Of a stretch of 64,000 bases of DNA, positions 27,899 through 38,992 are shown in pieces. Position 1 is the first letter of the stretch. Every line of letters begins with the position of its first letter. This DNA comes from Nematostella vectensis (taxonomy: Eukaryota; Cnidaria; Anthozoa; Actiniaria; Edwardsiidae). A model generated the notes under the pieces. The model was not told the DNA's origin, ran no database searches, and saw nothing but the letters and a program-made list of their open reading frames with translations. The stretch is from the NCBI RefSeq assembly GCF_932526225.1, contig NC_064037.1, forward strand, positions 2,294,001-2,358,000, in the 5' to 3' direction. Position numbers and translations under genes: made by a program.

Positions 27899-30800
27899 TC
27901 ACAGCTGTGTTTCAACAAGTCCATCGACATTCCACTCCTCAGGGCTAATATTTTCACTACTTTCAAGCTCGACGCTTTTCAAACAGCAAGGAATTCCGTA
28001 GAAGTCTTCCCGGTTCTCAGCCTCTTCGATTGTCTGAGGCATTGGAGCATAATGTGTCTCTGGTATCCACAATGACGTCACACTAGCCACCACAGCCACC
28101 CCACCGAATATGATGACTGGGACGGTGAGGCTGACTGATGGAAGCTGTGCCTGGAAAAAAAAAATCCATGAGACAAGTCCCTGGAGTTCTGCTCGGGATT
28201 TCTGTGGTGTTGTAGAGATGTAATACCACAGAAAACCCACACTCCTTCATGGGCCACCATCAAGCACAGGAAAGCTGACAAGATACCAAGACTAGCAGGC
28301 TGCATGATCCTACGTTTGGCTCTCTTGTAAACGGCTCAGATTCAGGACAACATCAAGGTATAAGTTTTAAGCTGCTCCTATGGTATCTAGAGAAATTGCA
28401 GAATTGCAGATCTAGGGCAAAAGCGGAAACAGAATCGAAAAAAAAGAGCTTACCATCATCGCCACGTATGGCGCAATCATCGCCCCTAGACGTCCACACA
28501 GGGAACCTGTTCCTAGCGCAGTATTCCTAAACAAGACAACAGTTTTAGTTTTATCCATCCGTTAGTATGTCATGTACCATAATACCCCAGGAACTTTCAC
28601 CCTAACCTTACATGAAGTAGTGCCCTTAGGGTATTACCTGACATAATGTCCCGTGCGGGAGAGGGGAGAGATACTTTTCAATAATCTCTTTGCACTTTGG
28701 TTTCATCCAGGATTGAATATCGCCCGTTATACAAGGTGTCAGTAATCACGTGGCTCCTGCAAGATGTGAGTTGACTGTACGTCGTTTTCTTCAGAAATCT
28801 AACTTTGGTACCCAAGGATTGTGAGATATGACTCAGAAGTATTAAATGAGACCTTGGTCCATCCTTTGTACCTAAGGATTGTGGTATAGGACTCAAAAGT
28901 AATGTATAACAATGTGGCCCATTTTTTGTTTCACCTGAGGATTGTGGGATAGGACTCGGAAGTAATTAGATAGACCGTGGTCCAACCGCTGCCCACTAGA
29001 GACTTTCCCAGCACAGATATACCAGTGAGGACCATTGAGTACCCTGTGGAAAACGACACATATCAATCAGAGAGCCTGGGGCGAGCGCAAAGTAAACCTA
29101 TGACGTTAGGGACTGGGTCTATTTTTCAAAATGGCGGCCTACAAAATAAATAAATAAAAAAACGCGAATTCCTGCAAGTTTACCTGAACATTCTCGATGT
29201 ACACATTTCTAAAGAGTTCAAGATTGCTTGATTTGCAAAGTGCAGTTGCTGAACTTACTTTTAGGAATAGGAATAATAAGTAGACAAACAAGACCAGCGA
29301 GAAGAAGAATGCAGAAATGAGGAATGCGACGACCGAACCTGAAAACAGTGAACATGTGAGACATCACCATCCCGGGAAAAGCCTGGACGCAAAAAGCAGT
29401 TAACATGTGAGACGTGTACATCACCATCCCTGAAAATCTGGACTTACAACAAAAAAAAAGAAATCTCTTGAAGCATTCGCCAGGAAACAAATGAAGTAAG
29501 TGGCAGTCGTAAACTCTCATTTGTCAATCGCCATTTGCGCTGACCAAGGTTTTTTTGAAACAAGTGTATGCTAGCAAAAGATTTGTGCAAACGACATCAT
29601 TTTCATTTGCGCATTAAGTTCTAACTAAATTTCCGTTCATATTTGCGTGGTGTACCCCAGCTCACCTCTCTAAAATCTTTCTGCCTGTTGAACCCAACCC
29701 AAATTATCTGTACTACATTTTACCTGTGCAAAATGAACCAGACAGGCGCGATCTGCACTGTGGGAAGAACGATTTGAAGTAAGCTGAAGTTCAGATAGAG
29801 ATCACCGGCCAGGGCTGTGACGTAGAGAACAAAGCCAAAACTCGACAAACCAATGACAAACCTGCAGCAAAATGACATGGCCCATTTGGTGTTTACTTCG
29901 TGGGATTTACTGTGGTTCACCCTTTAACTCGCTTATCCTTTTTGATTTCCAACATTCTACAAACTCTCATTTGTAGAATACAACTGCTCAACCGCTTTGT
30001 TGGCTCCCGTCATTTACACTGCAGATTTAATGCTTCCGGCGCCTACACAAGGGGGTGCATGGGGTCTATGCATTTTTCACATGATACCTATGACTGCGCG
30101 CACCCCCCCCCCCCCCCCCCCCCCCCCAGCCAATCCTGGGTACGCGCCTGTGCTTTTATAATGTTTAGCACCTTGCAGGGAGGTGATGTGTTTGAAAAAC
30201 AATGTGCTGGCCAATGGAAACGCTCAAGGATTTCGATTTACGGAAACCAAAAGGCGCCCTAGCGGTGGGACATCGAGAGTTCGCAAAACCTTGAAACCTG
30301 CAGTAAACGTGAAGTAGAGGATGTATCGGAAACTCATCTCTAGTCTATTCACGGGGATGGGCATAGTAGAGGATGTATCGGAAACTCATATCTATTCTAT
30401 TCACGGGGATGTGCATAGTAGAGGATGTATCGGAAACTCATCTCTAGTCTATTCACGGGGATGTGCATAGTAGAGGATGTATCGGAAACTCATCTCTAGT
30501 CTATTCACGGGGATGTGCATAGTAGAGGATGTATCGGAAACTCATCTCTAGTCTATTCACGGGGATGTGCATAGTAGAGGATGTATCGGAAACTCATCTC
30601 TAGTCTATTCACGGGGATGTGCATAGTAGAGGATGTATCAGAAACTCATCTCTAGTCTATTCACGGGGATGTGAATAGTAGAGGATGTATCGGAAACTCA
30701 TCTCTAGTCTATTCACGGGGATGTGCATAGTAGAGGATGTATCGGAAACTCATCTCTAGTCTATTCACTGTATGGGCATTGATTGGCACTCATGAAAGCG

Positions 30801-33800
30801 CTGGAATAGTGGGCGATGTCTACCTCTTTACTATCTCACTTTGCGTGAGAGGTATTTCCATTTCTTACCAGTTGAAGCCAAGTATAAGCGTCCATTTCCG
30901 CATCTTGGGTGTCCGGAACAAGTCAAGTATTGTAAACCCCTTCCCTCTCTTTCGCGCTCTGTGTAACTGGTTCTCCCGAATCTCGTGGATTAGGTTGCCA
31001 AGCATTTCTGGGTCTAGAGATTTCGTGTTGGAGCAAGAGCCGTATTTGATAAGAACATCACGTGCCTCTTCCAGCCGCCCATGCGCAATAAGCCACCTTG
31101 GTGTCTCTGGGAGTAACCTGGTAGCGATTAATAGATGAAGGAACAATAAATAGGGGAACGAACAAGGAATAGGTGAACGAACAATTAATAGGTGAACGAA
31201 CCTCGAATAGGTGAACGAACAATGAATAGGTGAACGAACAATTAATAGGTAAACGAACTACGAATAGGTGAACGAACAATGAATAGGTGAACGAACAATG
31301 AATAGATGAACAAACAATGAATAGATGAACGAACAATAAGTAGGTGAACGAACAATGAATAGGTGAAAGAATAATGGATAGGTAAACAAACAATGAAAAG
31401 ATGAACGAACAATGAATAGGTGAACGAACAATGAATAGGTGAACGAAAGATGAATAGGTGAACGAACAACGAATAGGTGAACGAACAATGATTAGGTGAA
31501 AAAATAATGAATAGGTGAACGAACAAAATAGTCCACTCTGATTTTGTTTTGGTACAAGTGCGAACGTAGCATTGTGCGTGGACCTACGTACCTCCAAAAC
31601 ACGAGGAACAAGATAGACGGCAGCCCCGAGATTCTCATGTACCAGCGCCAGTCTCGAATAAAGTATGCGATGACGACGATCATAGTGTTGCCGACAGTCC
31701 AGAAAACCTCGTTCGCGTTGCCGGCAAGTGTCCGCTTGTCCGGTCCGATGATCTCCATGCCGTAGGTGTAAATAGACAGCATGGTGCCGGTTAGAGTCGC
31801 GCCAACGAAAAACTGGAGGACGGTCAGAAGCGGATAGGAGTTGGCGAATGAGGCCGCGAACGAGAAGACCATCTGGTGAGACGAGTCATTTATATAAATC
31901 AATCAATCAATCAACCAATCAATCAATCAACAGCCATTGGTCATTCATAATAATCAGCCAACAGAAGACAGCCATGATAAACCTAGTCTGCAAAGTAGGC
32001 GTTAAAGGATAGATGGGGAGTAAAGACGTGGCTTCGCAAAGAGAAAGGATTAAAACGAGCCTTTCTCTTTTTCTCGGATTATTCCGCTTTCTACGCAGGC
32101 ATCAGCACGGCGCAGAACACAGTACGATGTAGACTAGTCGCCGTACGTACCATGAGGGCGGAATCGAGGCCCAGTTGTATTTTAGTTGCCGTACGTACCA
32201 TGAGGGCGGAGTTCAGTCCCAGTGATATTTTAGTCGCCGTACCTACCATGAGGGCGGAGTTCAGTCCCAGTGATATTTGAGTCGCCTACCTACCATGAGG
32301 GCGGAGTTGAGTCCCAGTGATATTTTTGTCGCCCTACATAGCATGAGGGCGGAGTTCAGTCCCAGTGATATTTTAGTCGCCGTACCTACCATGAGGGCGG
32401 AGTTGAGTCCCAGTGTTATTTTAGTCGCCGTACTTACCATGAGGGCGGAGTTGAGTCCCAGTGATATTTTTGTCGCCGTACTTACCATGAGAGCGGAGTT
32501 TAAGCCCAGTGATATTTTAGTCGCCGTACGTACCATGAGGGCGGAGTTGAGTCCCAGTGATATTTTAGTCGCCGTACGTACCATGAGGGCGGAGTTGAGT
32601 CCCAGTGATATTTTAGTCGCCGTACTTACCATGAGGGCGTAGTTCAGTCCAAGTGATATTTTAGTCGCCGTACTTACCATGAGGGCGGAGTTCATTCCCA
32701 GTGATATTTTAGTCGCCGTACTTACCATGAGGGCGGAGTTGAGTCCCAGTGATATTTTAGTCGCCCTACCTACCATGAGGGCGGAGTTGAGTCCCAGTGA
32801 TATTTTAGTCGCCGTACCTACCATGAGGGCGGAGTTGAGTCCCAGTGATATTTTAGTCGCCGTACGTACCATGAGGGCGGAGTTGAGTCCCAGTGATATT
32901 TTAGTCGCCGTATGTACCATGAGGGCGGAGTTCAGTCCCAGTGATATTTTTGTCGCCGTACCTACCATGAGGGCGGAGTTGAGTCCCAGTGATATTTTAG
33001 TCGCCGCACGTACCATGAGGGCGGAGTTGATTCCCAGTGATATGTTAGTCGCCGTACGTACCATGAGGGCGGAGTTTGGTCCCAGTGATATTTTAGTCGC
33101 CGTACGTACCATGAGGGCGGAGTTGAGTCCCAGTGATATTTTAGTCGCCGTACGTACCATGAGGGCGGAGTTTAAGCCCAGTGATATTTTAGTCGCCGTA
33201 TCTACCATGAGGGCGGAGTTGAGTCTCAGTGATATTTTAGTCGCCGTACGTACCATGAGGGCGGAGTTCAGTCCCAGTGATATTTTTGTCGCCGTACCTA
33301 CCATGAGGGCGGAGTTGAGTCCCAGTGATATTTTTGTCGACGTACTTACCATGAGGGCGGAGTTCAGTCCCAGTGATATTTTAGTCGCCGTACTTACCAT
33401 GAGGGCGGAATTGAGTCCCAGTGATATTTTAGTCGCCGTACTTACCATGAGGGCGGAGTTGAGTCCCAGTGATATTTTAGTCGCCGTACTTACCATGAGG
33501 GCGGAATTGAGTCCCAGTGATATTTTAGTCGCCGTACTTATCATGAGGGCGGAGTTGAGTCCCAGTGATATTTTAGTCGCCGTACTTACCATGAGGGCGG
33601 AGTTGAGTCCCAGTGATATTTTAGTCGCCGTACTTACCATGAGGGCGGAGTTCAGTCCCAGTGATATTTTTCTCCCAATTGCATCTGAGAGCATCCCAGA
33701 CAAAACTGAGCCCACGGTCATCCCCACAAAGAATATCGCTTGAGTTGTGGCGGCGATGTAGGCACGTTTGCAGACGAGGTCCCACTAAAATGACGAGAGG

Positions 33801-36589
33801 TCGCACGATAACGAGAGGTCACATGATAGCATGACGAGAGGTTACATGATAACATGACGAGAGGTCACATGATAACATGACGAGAGGTCACATGATAGCA
33901 TGACGAGAGGCCACATGATAACATGACGAGAGGTCACATGATAACATGACGAGAGGTTACATGATAACACGACGAGAGGTCACATGATAGCATGACAAGA
34001 GGTCACATGATAACATGACGAGAGGTCACATGATAGCATGAAGAGAGGTCACATGATAGCATGACGAGAGGTCACATGATAACATGACGAGAGGTCACAT
34101 GATAACATGACGAGAGGTCACATAATAACATGACGAGAGGTCACATGATAACATGACGAGAGGTCACATGATAACATGACGAAAGGTCACATGATTACAT
34201 GACGAGAGGTCACATAATAGCATGAAAAGAGGTCACATAATAGCATGACCAGAGGTCATATAATAGCATGACCAGAGGTCACATGATAACATGAGGAGAG
34301 GTCACATGATAACATGACGAGAGGTCACATGATAACATGACAAGAGGTCACATGATAACATGACGAGAGGTCACATGATAACATGACGAGAGGTCACATG
34401 TAAAAATGACAAGGTCAAATAATAGCATGAAGAGAGGTCACATGATAGCATTACGAGAGGTCACATGATAACATGACGAGAGGTCACATGATAACATGAC
34501 AAGAGGTCACATGATAACATAACGAGAGATCACATGATAGCATGACGAGAGGTCACATGATAACATGACGAGAGGTCACATGATAACATGACGAAAGGTC
34601 ACATAATAGCATGAAGAGAGGTCACATGATAACGTGACGAGAGGTCACATAATAGCATGAAGAGAGGTCACATGATAGCATGACGAGAGGTCACATGATA
34701 ACATGACGAGAGGTCACATGATAACATGACGAGAGGTCACATGATAGCATGACGAGAGGTCACATGATAGCATGACGAGAGGTCACATGATAAAATGACA
34801 AGGTCAAATAGTAGCATGAAGAGAGGTCACATGATAGCATGACGAGAGGTCACATGCTAACATGACGAGATGTCACATGATAACATGACGAGAGGTCACA
34901 TGATAACATGACGAGAGGTCACATGATAACATGACGAAAGGTCACATAATAGCATGACGAGAGGTCACATGATAACATGACGAGAGGTCACATGATAACA
35001 TGACGAAAGGTCACATAATAGCATGAAGAGAGGTCACATGATAACGTGACGAGAGGTCACATAATAGCATGAAGAGAGGTTTACATGATAGCATGACGAG
35101 AGGTCACATGATAACATGACGAGAGGTCACATGATAACATGACGAGAGGTCACATGATAGCATGACGAGAGGTCACATGATAGCATGACGAGAGGTCACA
35201 TAATAACATGACGAGAGGTCACATGATAAAATGACAAGGTCAAATAGTAGCATGAAGAGAGGTCACATGATAGCATGACGAGAGGTCACATGATAACATG
35301 ACGAGAGGTCACATGATAACATGACGAGAGGTCACATGATAGCATGACGAGAGGTCACATAATAACATGACGAGAAGTCACATGATAACATGACGAGAGG
35401 TCACATAATAGCATGAAGAGAGGTCACATGATAACGTGACGAGAGGTCACATGATAACATGACGAGAGGTCACATGATAACATGACGAGAGGTCACATGA
35501 TAAAATGACAAGGTCAAATAGTAGCATGAAGAGAGGTCACATGATAGCATGACGAGAGGTCACATGCTAACATGACGAGATGTCACATGATAACATGACG
35601 AGAGGTCACATAATAGCATGACGAGAGGTCACATGATAACATGACGAGAGGTCACATGATAAAATGACAAGGTCAAATAGTAGCATGAAGAGAGGTCACA
35701 TGATAGCATGACGAGAGGTCACATGCTAACATGACGAGATGTCACATGATAACATGACGAGAGGTCACATGATAACATGACGAGAGGTCACATGATAGCA
35801 TGACGAGAGGTCACATGATAACATGACGAGAGGTCACATGATAACATGACGAGAGGTCACATGATAGCATGACGAGAGGTCACATGATAACATGACGAGA
35901 GGTCACATGATAACATGACGAGAGGTCACATGATAGCATGACGAGAGGTCACATGATAACATGACAAGAGGTCACATGATAAAATGACAAGGTCAAATAG
36001 TAGCATGAAGAGAGGTCACATGATAGCATGACGAGAGGTCACATGCTAACATGACGAGATGTCACATGATAACATGACGAGAGCTCACATGATAGCATGA
36101 CGAGAGGTCACATGATAACATGACAAGAGGCCTCATGATAGCATGACGAGAGGTCACATGATAACATGACGAGAGGTCACATGATAACATGACGAGAGGT
36201 CACATGATAACATGACGAGGTCACATGATAACATGGCGGCGAGAGGTCACATGATAACATGACGAGAGGCGTCATGATAACATGGCGAGTTTATCCATGA
36301 AAACACAACTTACCTCATTAACTATACTAGTGAAAGGGCCGTCGAATGTGTACGCTGTACAGTTGGCGCAACATTTCTTGGTGGGGCACGTGATATTTGG
36401 AGTCACGCAATGAAAGGCAGGAGCGCCGAAGCTGAAGAGCAGGTTACCGAACTGAAGGCTTATGGGTAAGACGAGGAAGTTGACGGCACAGTAGAGAGCC
36501 TTTTGATAGGTTCCAAATGATGCCACGTGACCAAACACGCGCTCGTACTCTATCGTGGCCTCGTCTGTGCGCCTCTGTGTTTTAGCCAT
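27899..36589 (-). CDS. SLC22-family organic ion transporter (MFS), nine coding exons
   Basis: Hand-built model: 36314-36589, 33638-33784, 31592-31872, 30869-31117, 29724-29861, 29259-29338, 28935-29043, 28454-28526, 27899-28150. All introns are GT-AG, the phases match, and the frame closes at 534 aa, normal for SLC22. Landmarks in order: TM1, then a large Cys-rich glycosylatable extracellular loop (CPTKKCCANC, then DGPFTSIVNE joined to WDLVCKRAY); the MFS signature GMLSDAIGRK at residues 122-131; RDWRWYMR; the SLC22 hallmark PETPRWL at 238-244; GDLYLNF at 337-343; SESYPT near 420; and a final TM before an acidic tail. It acts as a plasma-membrane carrier of organic cations, anions or zwitterions, but the substrate is not predictable. 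A pyrimidine-AG just upstream of the ATG (about 36597) suggests a 5' UTR exon further right. Introns 1-4 and 7 hold different tandem arrays. Confidence 0.95.
28800..28990. repeat. About 62-bp repeat spanning the exon 7 splice donor, 3 copies
   Basis: The end of exon 7 with its donor (CACAATCCTCAG, then GTGAAA, minus strand) is followed in intron 7 by two decayed copies near 28871 (CACAATCCTTAG, then GTACAA) and 28811 (CACAATCCTTGG, then GTACCA). The copies keep the TACTTNNGAGTC block. A further, very weak copy may lie near 28700. Use of the distal donors would add sequence with stops or shifted frame. Confidence 0.75.
29077..29185. repeat. Dispersed repeat shared with 60298-60415
   Basis: Both stretches begin AGAGCCTGGGGCGAG and share GACGTTAG, CTGGGTC, TTTTCAA and CGAATTCCTSCAAG in the same order and orientation. 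One lies in SLC22 intron 6 and the other in intron 1 of the ShKT gene. The family is unknown. Confidence 0.6.
30313..30780. repeat. 52-bp minisatellite in SLC22 intron 4, about 9 copies
   Basis: Nearly identical units contain AGTAGAGGATGTATCGGAAA and ATTCACGGGGATGTGCAT, starting at 30313, 30365, 30417 and so on. High identity points to recent expansion or homogenisation. Confidence 0.95.
31138..31530. repeat. 19-bp minisatellite in SLC22 intron 3, about 20 copies
   Basis: The unit is GAACGAACAATGAATAGGT with small variations. Since 19 is not a multiple of 3, Phe/His/Ser/Ile-rich frames appear in all minus frames. They are repeat artefacts. The array lies between exons 3 and 4. Confidence 0.93.
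31895..31931. repeat. ATCA microsatellite
   Basis: About nine units of ATCA with one ACCA variant, 25 bases upstream (minus strand) of the exon 3 acceptor. Confidence 0.85.
32142..33678. repeat. 48-bp minisatellite spanning the SLC22 exon 2 splice donor, 32 copies
   Basis: On the minus strand each unit holds a copy of the last 33 bases of exon 2 (encoding KISLGLNSALM) plus the first 15 bases of intron 2 (GTAAGTACGGCGACT). The array thus contains 32 tandem exon ends, 30 of which keep a GT after ATG. Units near the true exon mostly have GTAAGT; middle and distal ones are mainly GTACGT or GTAGGT. Two lack GT: near 32334 (GCTATG) and 33534 (ATAAGT). As 48 is a multiple of 3, the minus frame stays open across about 30 units, giving the 16-residue repeat KISLGLNSALMVSTAT. 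No acceptor-like AG with a pyrimidine tract occurs in the unit. Confidence 0.95.
33787..36290. repeat. 23-bp minisatellite filling SLC22 intron 1, about 107 copies
   Basis: The unit is CATGACGAGAGGTCACATGATAA. Common variants are ATAGCATG and AAAATGACAAGGTCAAATAG; the latter recurs at intervals (34394, 34800, 35230, 35503, 35661, 35980), showing higher-order duplication. On the minus strand the array runs into the exon 2 acceptor: the pyrimidine tract CCTCTCGTCATTTTAG is itself largely a repeat unit. At the other end it stops about 25 bases from the exon 1 donor. Confidence 0.95.
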
Positions 36590-36592
36590 CAC

Positions 36593-38923
36593 AAACTGGA
36601 AATAAAGCAGTGATGTATGAGTACCCTGATATGTGCAGCCGTTTCACACCCGAGCGCAAAACGAATAATAGGAAGATTGTGCCTTAGTATCAACTGGATT
36701 TTATAGTACAAAAAGCAAAATTGAACCTTATATGACTAGAAAACCGCAGACAAGCTGTAGAATAACTAAGGTCTGCGTAAGCGTGGTGAAATCAGGGGAA
36801 TAAAGCAACACATGTTTGGAATGTTTTACGCCTCTGAAAACAGTGTAGTTCAAACGTTTGCCTTTCATCCTTGTGGGGGGTGGGGTGGGGTGAAAGCCAG
36901 TCTAAAAAAACAATAGAAAGATGTGACCCAAGACTTGGGGGAGGGGTGGGGGGACTGCTCACGGCCACTCCCTTCTGCTTCTGAACTAATCCTTTTTTCT
37001 GTATTGTTTCTTTGTTTGGCGTCAGAATGTCGAAATGCAATTACGCCTCTTTAAAGCAAGGAACTATATTCAATAAGAGCGCTCCTGGCTGTGGGCCAGC
37101 CCCTCATACAAAAGTAAAGTAGCATTTGCAATAAAGCTCTGATAAGGCTTTCGTGACACGGGAAAAAAGGGCAGTATAGATCAGGTTGGTGCGTGAGTAC
37201 TATAGTAACTGGGTACAATAAAGTTTGCGAAATACGCCAGGCGACGAGCACTCCACGCTTCACGCCCCAGACTACAGAACAAGAAAGCAGCTAAAGACAT
37301 AAATTAAAAGTCCTCATAAGTTAAGAAAACCAAGAAAAGGAAACGAACTATGAAAACAGAACTGAGTAAAACTTACTGCGCTGCTAGTCTATAGATCCAT
37401 ATTCAAAACATATTTTGGGTCACGTGTCAATTCAGCCAATTTGAACAGACATTGCTAACACTGGTTCAGGATAAGCCCCAAGGCAGTGTTACCTTTTGGA
37501 TCGCAATCAACTTTAAGTCGGCTAAAACGTATTTAACCGTCCCCATACTTGACCTTACCAGCGAGAAGATAAAATAATTACACAGTTGGTTGAGAGGAGC
37601 GAAATCTGGGCATACAACTTAGCGTTGAAAAGCGTCTTTTAACAGACGTTTTGTTTTTAGGGTCAGTTGGAGGCTTGGTGCTAACCAACAGCTTTATTGT
37701 GAAATTCTTAGAATGTTTCTAAGTAGCAGCGGGTGTTAACCGCATTTACCCAAGACCAAATTTACGGAAACATTAAGTTGTAAGGAGGAATTTACACGAA
37801 AATGTAGACGGCACGTTAGATGGTGTTGTCACGAATTGGAGACCTTACGTCATATAAGATCGCGTGTTGTGTCTTCCTGATAAAAGATCTTACTTTCATG
37901 CACTAGTTAACAGTTCTAATTACATCTTCAATCTTCCGATTGTCGACACTTGAATGTTTGATTCAGTTAAATCACTTTTGAGGCAGACTAGTAGCCTTGG
38001 GGTGTTCATTACGCGTTAGGTTTATCGATTATTCCGAATTATGTGGCTCTAGATACTATCTCCAGACTATCTCCAGAACGCCAACACTAGTAATCACTAT
38101 AGCTATTCTCACTTCATTAAACTAGTGGAACTAAAATTCTTCGATACATACACTCTTTCCATTATCTTTAGTAAGCGACAAGATTACGCTAATAGTTCGC
38201 GATTTAATTTTGCTGGTTTTCGTGAAGTTTTGAGGCTGTCTGTCCTTGCTCGTTATGTAGGTCTGTAGCATTCGCGCGACTAAGTGTGCATATTTACCTT
38301 TTCACTCTTGCCCCTCTTTGCATTCCCTAGTGATTTTCCGCCACTTAACCGTCACGATAACACACATGAGCAAAACAATACAGAACACTGCAACAAACCG
38401 AGAATTCCTCGAGAAAATAAACCTCTATCAAAACAACAAAGCAATGTCTCGGTGTGAGGGCCTTTTGGCGAGAATGAAACACTATACATACAGCCACAAT
38501 AAAGAGTGCTTCAGAGGTCAATACCACGAGCCAGAAGAGTCTCGCGAATGAGTGAGAATACGCACAAGTTATGCTAACCCAGCGGCATACTGCCAGACTG
38601 GGGGCCCTGTGGTTTGCCAAGGAGTTTATTTTGTAAAAACTAAGATTTAGTTCAAACTCAACCGTTTTTGTGAAGAATTTCTATATGCTCCTATATTGTT
38701 ATTCTGATGTATCTGTTCGTTACTAGAATTTTCCTTGATAATCAAGAGAGATAATAGTATCTCAAAATAATAAATGATTTTCCAATTTTTTTTTATATTT
38801 TTGCTTGTATAATACAGTGATTAAACACGTATTGACCAGAGTTCAATTAAATTAATAAGTGATTAACAATAAGAAAATTATTAAAGGCATTATATCTCGA
38901 GCACCTTTGATCTAATAAATTGG
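36593..38923. other. Upstream of SLC22; promoter and possible 5' UTR exon not located
   Basis: AT-rich, with GT/GGGTG low complexity near 36880-36950. No coding exon is recognised. The small frames near 38318-38620 have no family motif. Confidence 0.4.
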
Positions 38924-38992
38924 GTCACGTGAGAAAGATTGCGCGTTCGGCTGTTACCGGAAAGGTTGGTGGTTTAAGCCCACCCAGGGACG
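38924..38992 (+). tRNA. tRNA-Asn(GTT)-like relic, probably a pseudogene
   Basis: The 3' two thirds closely follow eukaryotic tRNA-Asn: GCGCGTTCGGCTGTTA (D-arm end and anticodon arm with GTT), then AAAGGTTGGTGGTTTAAGCC and CACCCAGGGACG (variable loop, T-arm, acceptor strand). The 5' part (GTCACGTGAGAAAGATT) is shortened and diverged, so D-arm and acceptor pairing are poor. TTTAA replaces TTCGA in the T-loop. It may be a decayed gene or a tRNA-derived SINE head. Confidence 0.6.

Noticed and set aside
31058-31597. Phe/His/Ile/Ser-rich frames
   Set aside because: 19-bp repeat in SLC22 intron 3, open in all frames; only the edges belong to true exons.
32261-33727. 488-codon repeat frame as a separate gene
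   Set aside because: It begins inside SLC22 exon 2 and continues through donor-containing repeat units; it is read as exon plus intron sequence.
33787-36290. CRISPR-like array
   Set aside because: Units are contiguous without unique spacers, and the context is a eukaryotic intron.
38318-38620. 77- and 91-codon overlapping frames on opposite strands
   Set aside because: No conserved motif, no splice or promoter support; shadows of each other.
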